NCBI GenBank assembly: GCA_018806985.1
Contig: JADANN010000328.1
Coordinates: 310,001 to 374,000, forward strand
Length of the DNA stretch: 64,000 bases
From: Angiostrongylus vasorum
Lineage: Eukaryota > Nematoda > Chromadorea > Rhabditida > Metastrongylidae
Direction of reading: 5' to 3'
Shown here: piece by piece, positions 9,360 to 20,139 of the stretch
How the letters are laid out: the number at the start of each line of letters is the position of its first letter
Position numbering within the stretch: the first letter of the stretch is position 1
Program-made: the position numbers and the translations under genes
The notes under the pieces: model-generated
Database searches by the model: none
The model's input: only the letters and a program-made list of their open reading frames with translations
Told to the model about the DNA's origin: nothing

Positions 9360-12300
9360 ACACGTATTTATCACATAATCGTCTTTTTAATAAATTTGTT
9401 TTTGTTTTGAACAACAACAACAAACGCTTAAACAGAATTTTTGTTTTAAAGAAGAATTTATAGAGAGAAGAGTTTAAAGAAAAAACCATTTGAAAAGTTA
9501 GGAAAAATTTTCGAATGTACTCCGAGGATTTTTATTACTTTCAACTAGAGCCACTATAGGTAATAAAAGTAGAGTAAGACTAGAACGAGATTCCCACTAT
9601 GCATGGAGAGTACTTCAATTCAGAGTGCGAAAACGCGGTGTCGGTCGGTAAGTTCAGTGTCTCTATCTACACACTTTCGTATGAGGCATCCAACTGTTGT
9701 TAATTCAATGAAATATGGAAGAAATTTCACTAAGAATCCCAACTTTTTTTTCGTAATTCCTATATTCACTAAAGATTGTAGAGCTAATGAATTAAGCTAC
9801 AAATTCAAGATCTCTCTACTTTTTCGCTATCATCTTAGTTTCTACTGGAGCTTAAGCTAGTTGGTGATTTGCACCTATAACCCGAAGCTGGTTTTTTCAA
9901 ACTGCTGCTAGTTTTCCAATGACTAGGATGCTTGAGGAGTTGAAAGGGCAATCGACTTGTATAAGCGACTTTTCGTTATCTATAAAGGAATGAGTATTGT
10001 TCTCTAGACCGATTGTTTAGCTTTTGAAGTTGTTGGGAATTAAAATTTTCAAAAGAGACGAAGACAAAATTTAGTTTTTTTTTAAAATTCCGAACGAAAT
10101 CCATGAAGCGACAATATTAACAACGCATCTGAGGATATCGTCGTGTTCTAATGGACGAAATACCGTTTCTTCAACATACTTTGGTTTGACTACCTTTCGA
10201 GGTTATATCATTTGCAGCAAGGAAAACTTTTCGTTTGAATATTTTCACGTAGATGCATTACTGTTAGATCTCATGTTACTACATGGAAAACCTTGTATGG
10301 CAACTTCTTAGTGCACAGGTTTGACTATAGGCTCGGGTGAGCTACCGTGGGCATGCCCTTTGTAGCCACCGTAACTGCTTCTCTTTGAATATTTCAACAT
10401 GGAAAAAGGATCCTTGACACAAAAGAGTGCACTGAATACGTTCGATGGGATCGAGAAAGTCGGAAACCCACCTTGATAGATTAAGTGATGTTAATACTGG
10501 TGAAGATCCGTATATTATAGCGGTACTATCTCGATTAATAAAGTTCGTTTGGAGCTGAGATACGCTGCTTTAAAGTTTAAGGCGCTCCTTATTTTCGGTG
10601 AAAATTGGATTCACTATGTGCGTAGAAATCAATGACGTCGACCTCTAATTGTTAGAGAGATGCAGGTGTTATGCTAATTCTTAACTTATTATTGAATTTT
10701 TAAAAATAACAGCAATGCTGAGATGCGAGCAAAACTGGGAACTGGGGCGAACCTATGTCCGGAGTTTTTCTCATGTCGTAGAATCCTTATCGTTTTATTC
10801 CACATCATAACCTGCCATGAAAAATGAATAGACAGAAAACAAAAGTCATAACATTCTAGAAGTAAAGTTCAAAAATAATGAGGACATGATGCTTATTTCA
10901 ATGTTTTCTAATACTTTTTACGTAACCCGTCATCACAGCTGCTGTGCGGATTCTAGCACTTCTCGCATTCGATTCATTTTCCTCGCGCTCACCGTCCACA
11001 ACGATCTTCGAGCATTTCTTGTGTTGTTTCAGCAACTGCCTGAGGATTTCACCTTTATGAATGTCGTAGAATGCTGGTCGAGTCAAATCTCCTTGAAATT
11101 TTGGAGACAGCTGGCCTAAGGCGTTCCCACGTGGATTGGAGGGCAGCTATGATGAGGCGGTCTAAATAGGGCCTTTGCTTTCTGATCGACGACATCACTA
11201 ACCACTGCGCTATCTTCGTTCCCATTTCAAGCATTTCAAATTTTAGGCTTTAGAATATAAATTCGTCTACGACGCGAGTGAGTTCAGTCTTCCAGCCATA
11301 ATCTCTATTAATATTAACTCTAATCGTAAATCTTAAATTGTTACCGGAACATTTATAACGCTTTGTGGGATATCAAACTTACCCTGCTATGAGGTTCTTC
11401 ATAGATAAATTCGTTAATACACATATCTACTATGTCGCCCATGTCGGAAATTTTTGCAGGAATAAAGTCGAAAACCTTTGCAGGATCCAATTTATTACTG
11501 CCTTAACATTTCGATATTTCCATAAATTTCACTAATCAATGGACTTCACAGCTGATACTACCAAAGAATAATGTAGAATAAATAAAGCTCACAACTTCGT
11601 ACACAATTTAATGCTCGGTTCATCATTTTCTGAAAATAAGTCTTAGTACGATGCGTCCGTTTTAAAGTGTCGTCAAAAAATGTCCGTCGTTTTTATAAAA
11701 ATAAAAAAAGCAAGAGTAAGAGCAGAGGAAATCATGGCGCAACAGTGTTGCGCCATTCCTGGGAATCATGGAAAAAGGAAAGGTCCAGATGAAAAGAGTA
11801 AAAACGGGGAAGTAAGGAAGTCACCCGATGGAGTTTACCAGTTAATGGAGTATTTCTTCTGACTTCTGATTCACTTCATGATTTAGTGAGTAGTCGGTGT
11901 GATTAAATATCCCATTTCAGTATTTTCCCACTAGAAGATAATTTCTAACTATATTAGTTATGCGAGATAGAAGTAGATTACCAATAAACTGGTAAAGTCA
12001 TTTTCGCAAAATCATTTCCAAGAAAGAAAACGATAATGAAATGGAATTGTTATTTGATGACCAGACAGGACTTTTTTATGATCGAATAGAAAGTCAGAAA
12101 GAAAGAAAAGAAGAGAAAACGAAGTGGTTGTTTGCTCGCAAACATGTCGAGAAGGTGCTCATGACTGGTTTGCTAAACCTGAGTGCCGCCCAATCTGGTT
12201 ATCGAATTACGAGAGGTGGAGCCTACTCAACGGCTGTTTATAGTATACAAATACGATTGCATCAACTGACGCCATATTCCAAGCTTTCTATTGTTTTCCA

Positions 12301-12490
12301 ACAAGAGAGGTACCCATTTCGATAAGAACCGTATGAAGAGCCTCGCTAGTGTTCGAAACACATCCACGAGAGTGAATTATTCATTTGTTTCAGTCAAATG
12401 TACTGGCGGACATCGAATTTTTTCTGACAATGTCGACATGGTAGCATATTGAAATTGATAAATGACGGTAACAGATGTATACGGCCCATG
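9360..12490. other. Long stretch without a supported gene
   Basis: Contains only short open frames. One at 10898-11086 (minus, K/E-rich) and one at 12041-12325 (plus, starting MELLFDDQTGLFYDR) look mildly protein-like but have no family I recognise and no convincing neighbouring exons. A family C-like terminal piece (AATGCTGAGATGCGAGCAAA) lies near 10710-10740. Confidence 0.35.
11734..11756. repeat. Perfect 23-base palindrome
   Basis: Two 11-base arms, ATGGCGCAACA and TGTTGCGCCAT, flank a single G at 11745. It lies in otherwise unassigned DNA. Confidence 0.8.
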
Positions 12491-12494
12491 AGAT

Positions 12495-12690
12495 GCGTGT
12501 GTAACATAGTGGTTAGAGGTGCTCAGCAATACGCACGTGTAATGCACACCTCACTAACCCACCAAGCCCTGTATCCCTCCGGAGTCGACAAAATGCTATC
12601 AAAGTCCTCTGGTAGGACGAAATAATGACTTGATGCATCGGTAGCCTACCGCAAGTATGTACCGGATATGGATTGAGTCACGTCTATGAT
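12495..12690 (+). repeat. SINE-1, diverged
   Basis: A head resembling GTAACATAGTGGTTAGAGGT, then CCACCAAGCCCTGTATCCCT and GATGCATCGGTAGCCTACCG in the same order as intact SINE-1 copies. It is interrupted and 3'-truncated. Confidence 0.55.
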
Positions 12691-12899
12691 GCTTAGTGGA
12701 GCCGATTCCATGGCGCATTCTTCAGGGACTGGTCAACGACTATGACTTTATCGTTTTATTTTCCATGGATCCATGATGTGCTCCTTTTTTTACATATTTC
12801 CCTTTTTATATCAATCTTCTTGTTCACTGAACGCCCTCAGTACACGTACGACGTGGTCTCCAATACAACACTGTAATTTTCTGTATGACTGAACTAACA

Positions 12900-13160
12900 C
12901 GAGGTGGTATAAAAGTTTTATTGGGCTAACGTTTCGGTTCCTTCGTCTTCCTTAGAGCCGCGCTGATGGTCTACAGCTGGTCGTTGTCTTAATGTGGATG
13001 TTCGTTGTCACATTGAGTCGAATCCAGTGGAGGGAGCACGTCTCGAAATAAGAATTTCAAGCGGCGATGCGTTTTTATAAAGGACGGATGCAAATCGATT
13101 CCCATCTCCAATATGATTGGGCGGGCAATGCGTCCTGAAGCAGTCGGTAGTGCATTTGCA
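12900..13160 (-). repeat. PLE-type terminal repeat
   Basis: Minus-strand core CTAAGGA, 13 bases, GAAACGTTAGCCC near 12930-12960, followed by an AATAAAACTTTTATACC-type end. It is a diverged member of the group at 7320-7600 and 61970-62275. Confidence 0.45.
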
Positions 13161-14079
13161 GTAGGGTAGCGTGGCAAACAATATCTTAACAACCGACTAC
13201 CGTCGGCCACATTACAACTCGATTTGTTTACCTTCACACCACATGTTCTCAATGTTTCTTTCCGATCTATGCAAAATCCTATTCTTTTTTCTCGTTTCGT
13301 TGACCTCCTTAGACGTCAGCCCTGTTTCACTAGTATTCTCCCAAAAGGATGAAGATATCGCTTGCGAAACGAAAGTTTGATATGAATTCGCCATCAATGC
13401 GTCGTACCTTCTCATCCCTGTTGAGCGACTTTATTCTTCAGTGCAAGGTCGAACACCAGGCGAGATGAACATCTGTCAGAAGTCTTTGGGTGGTAGTACA
13501 ACTATATATTCATGCCGCGACTTGTCTATTCTTCTGTCTACGAACGCTGATATAATACCATTCCTTTCAACGATTCTTCGTTGTCAGCAGCGGTTAGGAA
13601 TAAGGGAAAAAATTTCATTCCCAACAGACCCTGGATACCATTCGGCTGCCGTCCATGCAAAATAATCCGTGTCATAATCCCCTTCTGAATTTCTTATATT
13701 TCGTGCAAAGTTCTTAACATGCACCAAAAGACAAATTGGTGCCACGCTTGCAATCAAAAAGTAATGAGCAAAGGGCTCACAAATGTGAAAATCACATTGC
13801 TCACCCAGCATAATCATCCGCGAGATCCTAAATTGAACACAGATCCTTTCCTTTCTACGTTACGCGGGAATTAGTCTATAGCTTTAACTCGAAGCAAGTT
13901 ATTTGGCCATTCGCACTGTGATTCTCTTCATGCGTTCTATCAAACTCGAACTTCAGAGAGAAGAATCCAGAGTGGTCTTCTCCAATGAAGACGTTAGGGT
14001 CAGAAACGGAAATTATGAAGTAGAAAAGATTATAATAGAACTTATCAGCGTCGTCTTCTTGTTCAGTTCTTGTTTTTTT
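13161..14079. other. Unassigned stretch with one possible exon
   Basis: On the minus strand 13584-13817 is open and includes a hydrophobic run (HYFLIASVAPICLLVHV) followed by a charged segment and the residues DYFAWTAAEWYPG. It could be an exon of a membrane protein, but I recognise no family and see no firm splice partners. The rest shows nothing. Confidence 0.2.
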
Positions 14080-14285
14080 CTTATCAGTGGTTGATCAACC
14101 ATATGCGACTTTAATCAGCTGTTCTAATCTTCCTCATTGGAATTCACGAAAAAAAGCTGCTCTGAAGAAGGCGATTCTGCCGAAACGTCAGTCACTATTG
14201 TATTGTATTGTGTTTTTCTACGGAAGTAAATATATGCTGTATAACAACCTCGCGACTGCTGAACAAGAAAACGACGCATTCATAT
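14080..14285 (+). repeat. PLE-type end repeat (same family as 26298-26568)
   Basis: Carries CTGAAGA...GCCGAAACGTCAG at 14162, then TATTGTATTGTATTGTG and the end AACAAGAAAACGACGCAT. This is nearly the same as the right half of 26298-26568 and part of 5225-5345. Confidence 0.6.
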
Positions 14286-14799
14286 TGCAATGCCGAGGTT
14301 AATAGAAAGTCGATTCTGGGAACTTATCAGCCACCAACTACATACCATAGACGGAGGTCATCCTATCTTCGCTCATCAGGGCTGGTAAAAAGGATAGAAA
14401 AAGACATCCAGTGTTGATCAGTCCCTGGACGACGCGATGTGCATTCGGCTTCATTAAGCAAGGCAGAGGTGACTAAATACAGATTTTGCCAATATGATGA
14501 CTTGTGGCGACCTAAATATGCATCAGGTCAGTGTTTTAACCTTAACAGAGAAGTGTGAAACTATTTCGTTTTCTAAGCAAACACAAAGTCGATAACCACA
14601 ACATTGCTGAGATATTCGAAAACCTTGGACCCCGGCCCTGGTCGAACCACAACGACCCTTGCTCGATACTGACCACTGACACCCTTACTTTGCGTTTCTC
14701 TCGGCCAGTTTTCTACCTAACGCTACCAACAGCAATCACCCACCGTCAGGGAGATTGATTTTGGGAACATAAGTCGTAACTGGACTCAGTTACCCATTG

Positions 14800-14940
14800 A
14801 ACCCGTGGTGCACTGTGTAATACGCGAGCCTCTGGACAGATCTAAGTTTTGCGAATATCTCAGGATCATTGTGGTTGTATTTCACACCACACCCTATCGC
14901 GAAAAATTATACTGGGCATTAAATAAAACTTAACAGGGTC
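14800..14940 (+). repeat. Family C repeat, partial
   Basis: TTTTGCGAATATCTCAGGAT followed by ATTGTGGTTGTATTTCACAC, the family C end in its plus orientation. Confidence 0.45.
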
Positions 14941-15460
14941 GATATTATAGAATTTATTAGCACACAATAGCTGACGATTCCGCGGATTCGCCTTCCTCAG
15001 AGCCTGAAAAGACCAAATTGAAAGGCAATTTACTCAACCAAACACTTTAATAATCTTAGCACATAAGATTTCAAACATAAATTTGCATTCGCATAATAAA
15101 CAGCCTTTTTAAACACCCTCCGTTTTACTCTTCGTAAGTATTCCTGTTAACTGGTGGAGAGCAGCCTCACAGAGTAATATACGGGGGAGGAATGTGCCTA
15201 TTTTTTTAGGTCATAGAATCAGCCTGAGCAATAGTGTCATGCGTGATAACAAGTCACTCTGTAAGCCGTTGCTTATTATGCCGACGAACATTTGTATTTT
15301 AAACCTTATCTGCTAAAGTCATAAAAAGGTTTGACTGGGTAGACTGCATGCCAATTGGACCTTTCTAGGCTCTGAAGAAGGCGAAACCGCGAAAACGTCA
15401 GCTATTGTGTGCTAATAAATTCTTTATTACCAATCTCGAATTTGCTCACTGAAGAAAAAA
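14930..15460. repeat. Inverted pair of PLE-type ends
   Basis: The left end (14930-15050) reads on the minus strand, and the right end (15340-15460) on the plus strand, with the same block: CCAATTGGACCTTT or similar, CTCTGAAGAAGGCGA, CGTCAGCTATTGTG, TGCTAATAAATTCT. The ends face outward, the same arrangement as the two larger PLE remnants in this window. The 0.3 kb between them has no recognisable coding sequence. Confidence 0.55.
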
Positions 15461-15479
15461 CAGTGAAATTACCTTCTAC

Positions 15480-15720
15480 TTACTGCCTGTTCCTTTTTCA
15501 TGGCAAGGTATGATGTGAAATACTACTACAATAATGCTGAAATATTTGCAAAACTCCGGAGCACGAGTGTCTGTGGCGGCGATGGAACCTCATTATTACC
15601 CTTTCCGGTGGATGACGTGTTCCCCAGCACACCATACCATGCGTGTCGTTCGTTTCGCTTTTATCTCAGCCATCTTTAATAGGCGTTATCAGCAATACCC
15701 TGCCGTGAAAAAAGAATAGG
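15480..15720 (-). repeat. Family C repeat
   Basis: Begins TACTGCCTGTTCCTTTTTCA, has AATGCTGAAATATTTGCAAA and an ACTCCGGAGC block, and closes with CCCTGCCGTGAAAAAAGAAT. Compare 53166-53460. Confidence 0.5.
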
Positions 15721-16317
15721 TAGTAAATAAAAAATGATTACATTGTGATTCATACCACAGCTGCAGCCTACTAGGTTCAATTCCGATTTCTGCCCGTCAG
15801 ATAAATCCCATTGACAAGTGAGTTACATTTCTGAACAGGGATAATGAGATGCTCGGAAAAGTGCCACTAGCTGGGGAGCAGACGCGAATTTGTTGGAATA
15901 GGAAGTTTCTGACTGTTTTAAATTTTACAGTGTTTGGTAGGACATGTGGACAAGCAGTCGTCGTGGGTGTAAGAGAATTTATCCCTTCGATAGCAGATTT
16001 TGTGCTTTTTTACGCATTCCGTTTACTTCGTAACAGTATTTCTACGCCTTGACTACTTTACCGAAAAAAAAGAAAATATGGTGATGATTCCAACTGCCAC
16101 ACCACACATGAAAAACTTATCATCACAATCTTCCTTAATACAGTTCACCGTCTTGAAGTACTTCTGATCTTCATATTTGTTCAATGATTGCAGTAAAAGT
16201 CGTCTGTCCTCCTGCAGACTTTCTCGTCATATTTCACAACGTGATTGAGATACGGCTGAGCTACTTCTTCTCGAGAATTTCGTCGGTGGTCACTCAAATG
16301 AGTAGCGAGCGACTTAA
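15721..16317. other. No recognised feature
   Basis: Short reading frames only; no homology or repeat match seen. Confidence 0.35.
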
Positions 16318-19085
16318 CCATACTTACTTGGATATTTTATTGGAACATGGTGGCGCGTGCGAGTCTCATACCGTGATCTGTAAAATAACAATAGCTGCTT
16401 GTGGAGCTGATTAACTGTGTTTACGAACACGTCCGCCCATCGTGTAGGTGGTCGTCCTAGGGGTCGTTTGCATTCTCTTGGAGTCCACTCTACTGTTCTT
16501 TTCGTCCATCTGTCGTCTGTTCTTCTCATTATGTGGTCGGCCCATCAATGTTTTACTATCGATGTATATTCTCCTGGATCTCGAAGATGTGACAAATTTC
16601 GAAAGTCAGAGACTTCGCATTGCGGCTAGATATTGAGAGTGCCGGTTATATTTCAGAAGATATCGCTCAAGCGCTCTGTGAGTAGTGCGAAGCATCCCTG
16701 TGGTTGAAGAATTAACCCCACGCGTCCGCAGTATAACAGAGCGCTAAGAGGACCGTAGAATCGAAAAGGTGAGCGCGGATTTTCGGGTCCTTCAGTTGAT
16801 CGGTTTCTTCTTTGAGAGCCCCGAATGCGGCCCAAGCTGCTCTCCTTCTTCTATCTAGTTCCTCCTTCATGTTGTTCGCCATGTTCATTCGTCTCCCAAG
16901 GTATAAGTACAACGTGGTCTCTGCAATCAGACAGCTATCCAGTTTAATTTTTTCGCTTCGCACCATGGGATTTTTCATGAATTGTGTCCTCCGATTTATG
17001 CGTAGTTCGATCTTTTTTTCCCGCCTCATTACGAAGCTTTGGCAGGAATTTTCTATCAAATCGGACGCCTTTCTCATCCCAATCGAATGACTTCATTATC
17101 AACTGTTGTGCGGGACTAAACAGCTTTGGCGATATTGTGTCGTCTTGTCGAACCCCTTTTTCTATGAGTATGTAAGAGGTCTATAGAAAATTTGCATTTA
17201 CGTAATGCAGCTCCCATTACAGTCGGACAGATTTCTTATGTAAGAAGGGTCCACTCTTTGATCGACCAACCCATATAGGATTGCATCCGTTTTGACACTG
17301 TCATACGCTTTTTTTCGCAGTCGATAAAGGTTGGGACTGGAGACAGGTGGTATTTCCGACAAACTTCGATGACCATGGACACAGTTTGGTTGTGGTTCAC
17401 ACAGCAAAATCCTTGTCAATATCCTGTTTGTTGCACTGATTGCACCTCATCCAAAGTCCTTGAAATGCGCGAACGTATAATCTTCGTCAAGAGCTTGTAG
17501 TGTACACTTAACAAGCATATCGGACGATAGTTACGAAGTTCCCTTCGCTCACCATCCTTGGGAAGGATGACTGTGCGCCACGTTTTTCCACTGGTCTGGG
17601 ATTTTTTCCTTTTCAACGTAGCCTGTCATACAGTTTGCAAGAAGTACATGTAAACTGTGGCTTCCAGCTCTAAGGAAATCGGCGGTAATATTATCGGGTC
17701 CTGGAGCTGTGGCTCTTTTCATGCTTTCTATCCCAACTCGTACCTCGGACGGAGGAATTTTTAAGTGGTTTTTCTCCAGCGGCGATATTAGGGTCCAGCA
17801 CGAGGAAGATGGAACGGGAAAGGATAATTTGGAACGTTTCCGTTATCAATTCCATATCATGTCAGGAAGTCTTTGACGATCCCATCTTCTTTCATGAGGG
17901 CTGATAGCGGATAATTATAGTCACAGAAATCCCAACGATATCTTCCTTGACTGCTTCTTTTCTTTGCTCGTGCTAAGCATGTTGCAGTAGGATCAAGCTT
18001 CAGTTTCCTTCACTTTTCGATCAACTCCTTAGTAGTAATGGCGATACAATCCGATCTTGTCGCTTGAGGAACTGAGGCGAATTCGGCACAGCTTTTCAGT
18101 CCTTCAACAAGCAGCTCGTAGTCTTCGGGTCGGGTCTTCTTTAATCTGCCGGCCACGTTTGGATAGGACTTTCGTTCAGAATGTTCTCGTCATATACAGC
18201 TAGACTTCTTTCCTCGTGGTCTATGAAGAGAGTTCTTTTCCAGCTTACGGCTGAATCGAATCTTCGCGCCAAGACGGTGATTGCAACGCAGTACAGAACT
18301 ACGGGTCTACCGATGTATCAAGTAGACACCATCTTCTGTTTGTCAGAAATATGGTCGATCTCAGCATGAGTCATGCCGTTAGGAGGACACCCATGTCCCA
18401 GCGGCGGCTTTCTTTCCTCATGGAAAAACGAGTTTCTATAGAAGAGACGTGCTGCGGTCAGGAGTCCTGTGAGACGGTTTCCATTCTCATTTCTTTCTCC
18501 TAATCCAAAATTTCCGAGCCTGTATTCGCTGTCGTTGGCCTTTCCTATTCCCACATTGAATTGTTGAAGTTTCCGACAACAGATTTATAATATGCTTTAT
18601 CACTGAGGATAACTTCCTCCAACTGATCGTAGAACGTATCTAATTCGTACTCATCAGCAGCTTCGTCGGTGAGAAGAAATTGATGATCATGATCTTCTTG
18701 TGACGCCGCAGTTGAAAGACAGAGGATGCCCGGGAAAGGATCTCGTACGAGTCGACGAGATTGCGACATTTTGTCACGGAACCTTTTCTCCACGGATCAC
18801 AAGAGTCGTGTTGTTTTGCTGCCAAATGTTGGTCTTCTTGATTTTTGTTTCTTGTAATGTGATCACATGAAATTTAATGCGATCTGCGGCTACAAGAAAT
18901 GCGTGAAGATCGGCGTTTGTGGAGAGTGTTCTGGCATTATACGTGCATAGTAGGCAACAATCTCCATGGCGTGTCGTGCGTGTTTTCGTCAGATCCGGTT
19001 CCAATGACGTCCAGTGTAACCCGAGATTTTCTGGCCTCTCTCTGATCGTCCCACCGCCTGACGCCATACACGGGAGCACCTAAAG
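16318..19085 (-). mobile_element. RTE-like LINE family B, decayed near full-length copy
   Basis: Minus-strand blocks occur in element order. The endonuclease start is at 18774-19079 ([26 protein letters not shown]). The endonuclease middle is at 18545-18793 (YELDTFYDQLEEVI) and its end at 18318-18554 (NGMTHAEIDHI). The RT thumb and finger region is at 17416-17616 ([20 protein letters not shown]). The C-terminal part is at 16712-17077 (KIRAHLFDSTVLLALCY) and 16314-16529 (RTDDRWTKRTVEWTPREC). Around 17050 the frame runs KLR directly into NEAGKK, so the FADD catalytic segment expected between them appears deleted. The 3' end has an AATATCCAAGTAAGTA tail. Multiple frameshifts make it inactive. 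Confidence 0.8.
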
Positions 19086-19389
19086 TGAGTGGTGCTGAGG
19101 CTGCCCTATTGTTGGTTATGCAACTTGATCCTTCCCGGACGTCCTGAGTTAACCTTGCAAAGGCGTATCCAGGTCTTCACCACGATATTGATCCGATGGA
19201 AGTATTTTTTCAGCCACCAATCCTTTGCTCAGTCTTCCTACTAGTTGATCCAGAGACGATAAAAACGGAAGTCAGAAACGAGTAGGAATGAAGAAATAAC
19301 CGACCGCTTACGGACGATGTAGAAGCTGAATAATTAAGTAAAAAAAAGGCTGAAAACCGGATAGTGACTTTACACTGGTTGTATTCTGC

Positions 19390-19700
19390 TTCTTAAATTT
19401 TAACTACAGCGGAGCTGAGATATTTGCAAAACTCTGAACCGCAGATATCTGCGGTGGGGAGCGAACGCGCTATTACCCTTTGTGAGGGCTAACGCGTTCA
19501 CTATTACATCATGCTGGACCCATCGTTTCGCCTATCTTTCTGCTAGTTCTAATGATCAGTGCCATCAACAATCACGCTTCAACGGGATTGATCTGGGGGA
19601 ACCGATATCGGCATTGAACCCAGTTAAGTTAAGGATGTAGCTGAAATCACAATGTTTACTTTCCATTTCCTGACAACTACAATTTTTACGGCAGTGTATT
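19390..19700 (-). repeat. Family C repeat
   Basis: Starts GCTGAGATATTTGCAAAACT and contains CGCAGATATCTGCGGTGGGG, GAACGAACGCGC/GCTATTACCC, and an AGTGCCATCA...GGGATTGATCTGGGG block. It ends with the ACGGCAGTGTATTATG block. Same order as 27185-27420. Confidence 0.6.
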
Positions 19701-19708
19701 ATGCGAAA

Positions 19709-20075
19709 TAGGGGGCTATAGCACAGTGGTAGTGATGCCCGTCATCACGGGCATGGTGCTGGTTTGATTCGGCTCCGGGCCAACCAAGCCTCTCATCCCT
19801 CTGGGACCGGGAAATTGGTAACGGACTTGCCTGGGAAAAAAATCACTCTCTGCAATCCAATTGGGAACGCTCCAGCCCGGCTATCTCAGGACTTCAGGGA
19901 GAATTGCTCAATCAGCATTCTACCACATTCAAGATGAAATGAAATTCTTGAAGCAGTAACCGAAGCCACATGTAAAGTTGGAAGATCTTGCTGGATGGTG
20001 GATGCAAGGAAACGAACTGAAAGTAAGAGGTGCTGGGATCCGCACACTAGACGTGAAGACAGGTCAAACAAAATA
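19709..20075 (+). repeat. SINE-2 (tRNA-derived)
   Basis: The tRNA-like head GGCTATAGCACAGTGGTAGT with B-box-like GGTTTGATTC is followed by ACCAAGCCTCTCATCCCT. The body has CACTCTCTGCAATCCA and GGAACGCTCCAGC, and the 3' end GTGCTGGGATCCGCACACTA then GACGTGAAGACAGG. Other copies are at 44163-44495 and 59642-59945. The 3' end resembles that of LINE family B (GTGCTGGGGTCCGCACAACT at 54490). Confidence 0.75.
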
Positions 20076-20139
20076 ACTCAAAAGAATGACTTTCTATAAA
20101 CCTTGGCATAGATAGGTGATATATTTATTTATATGATCT

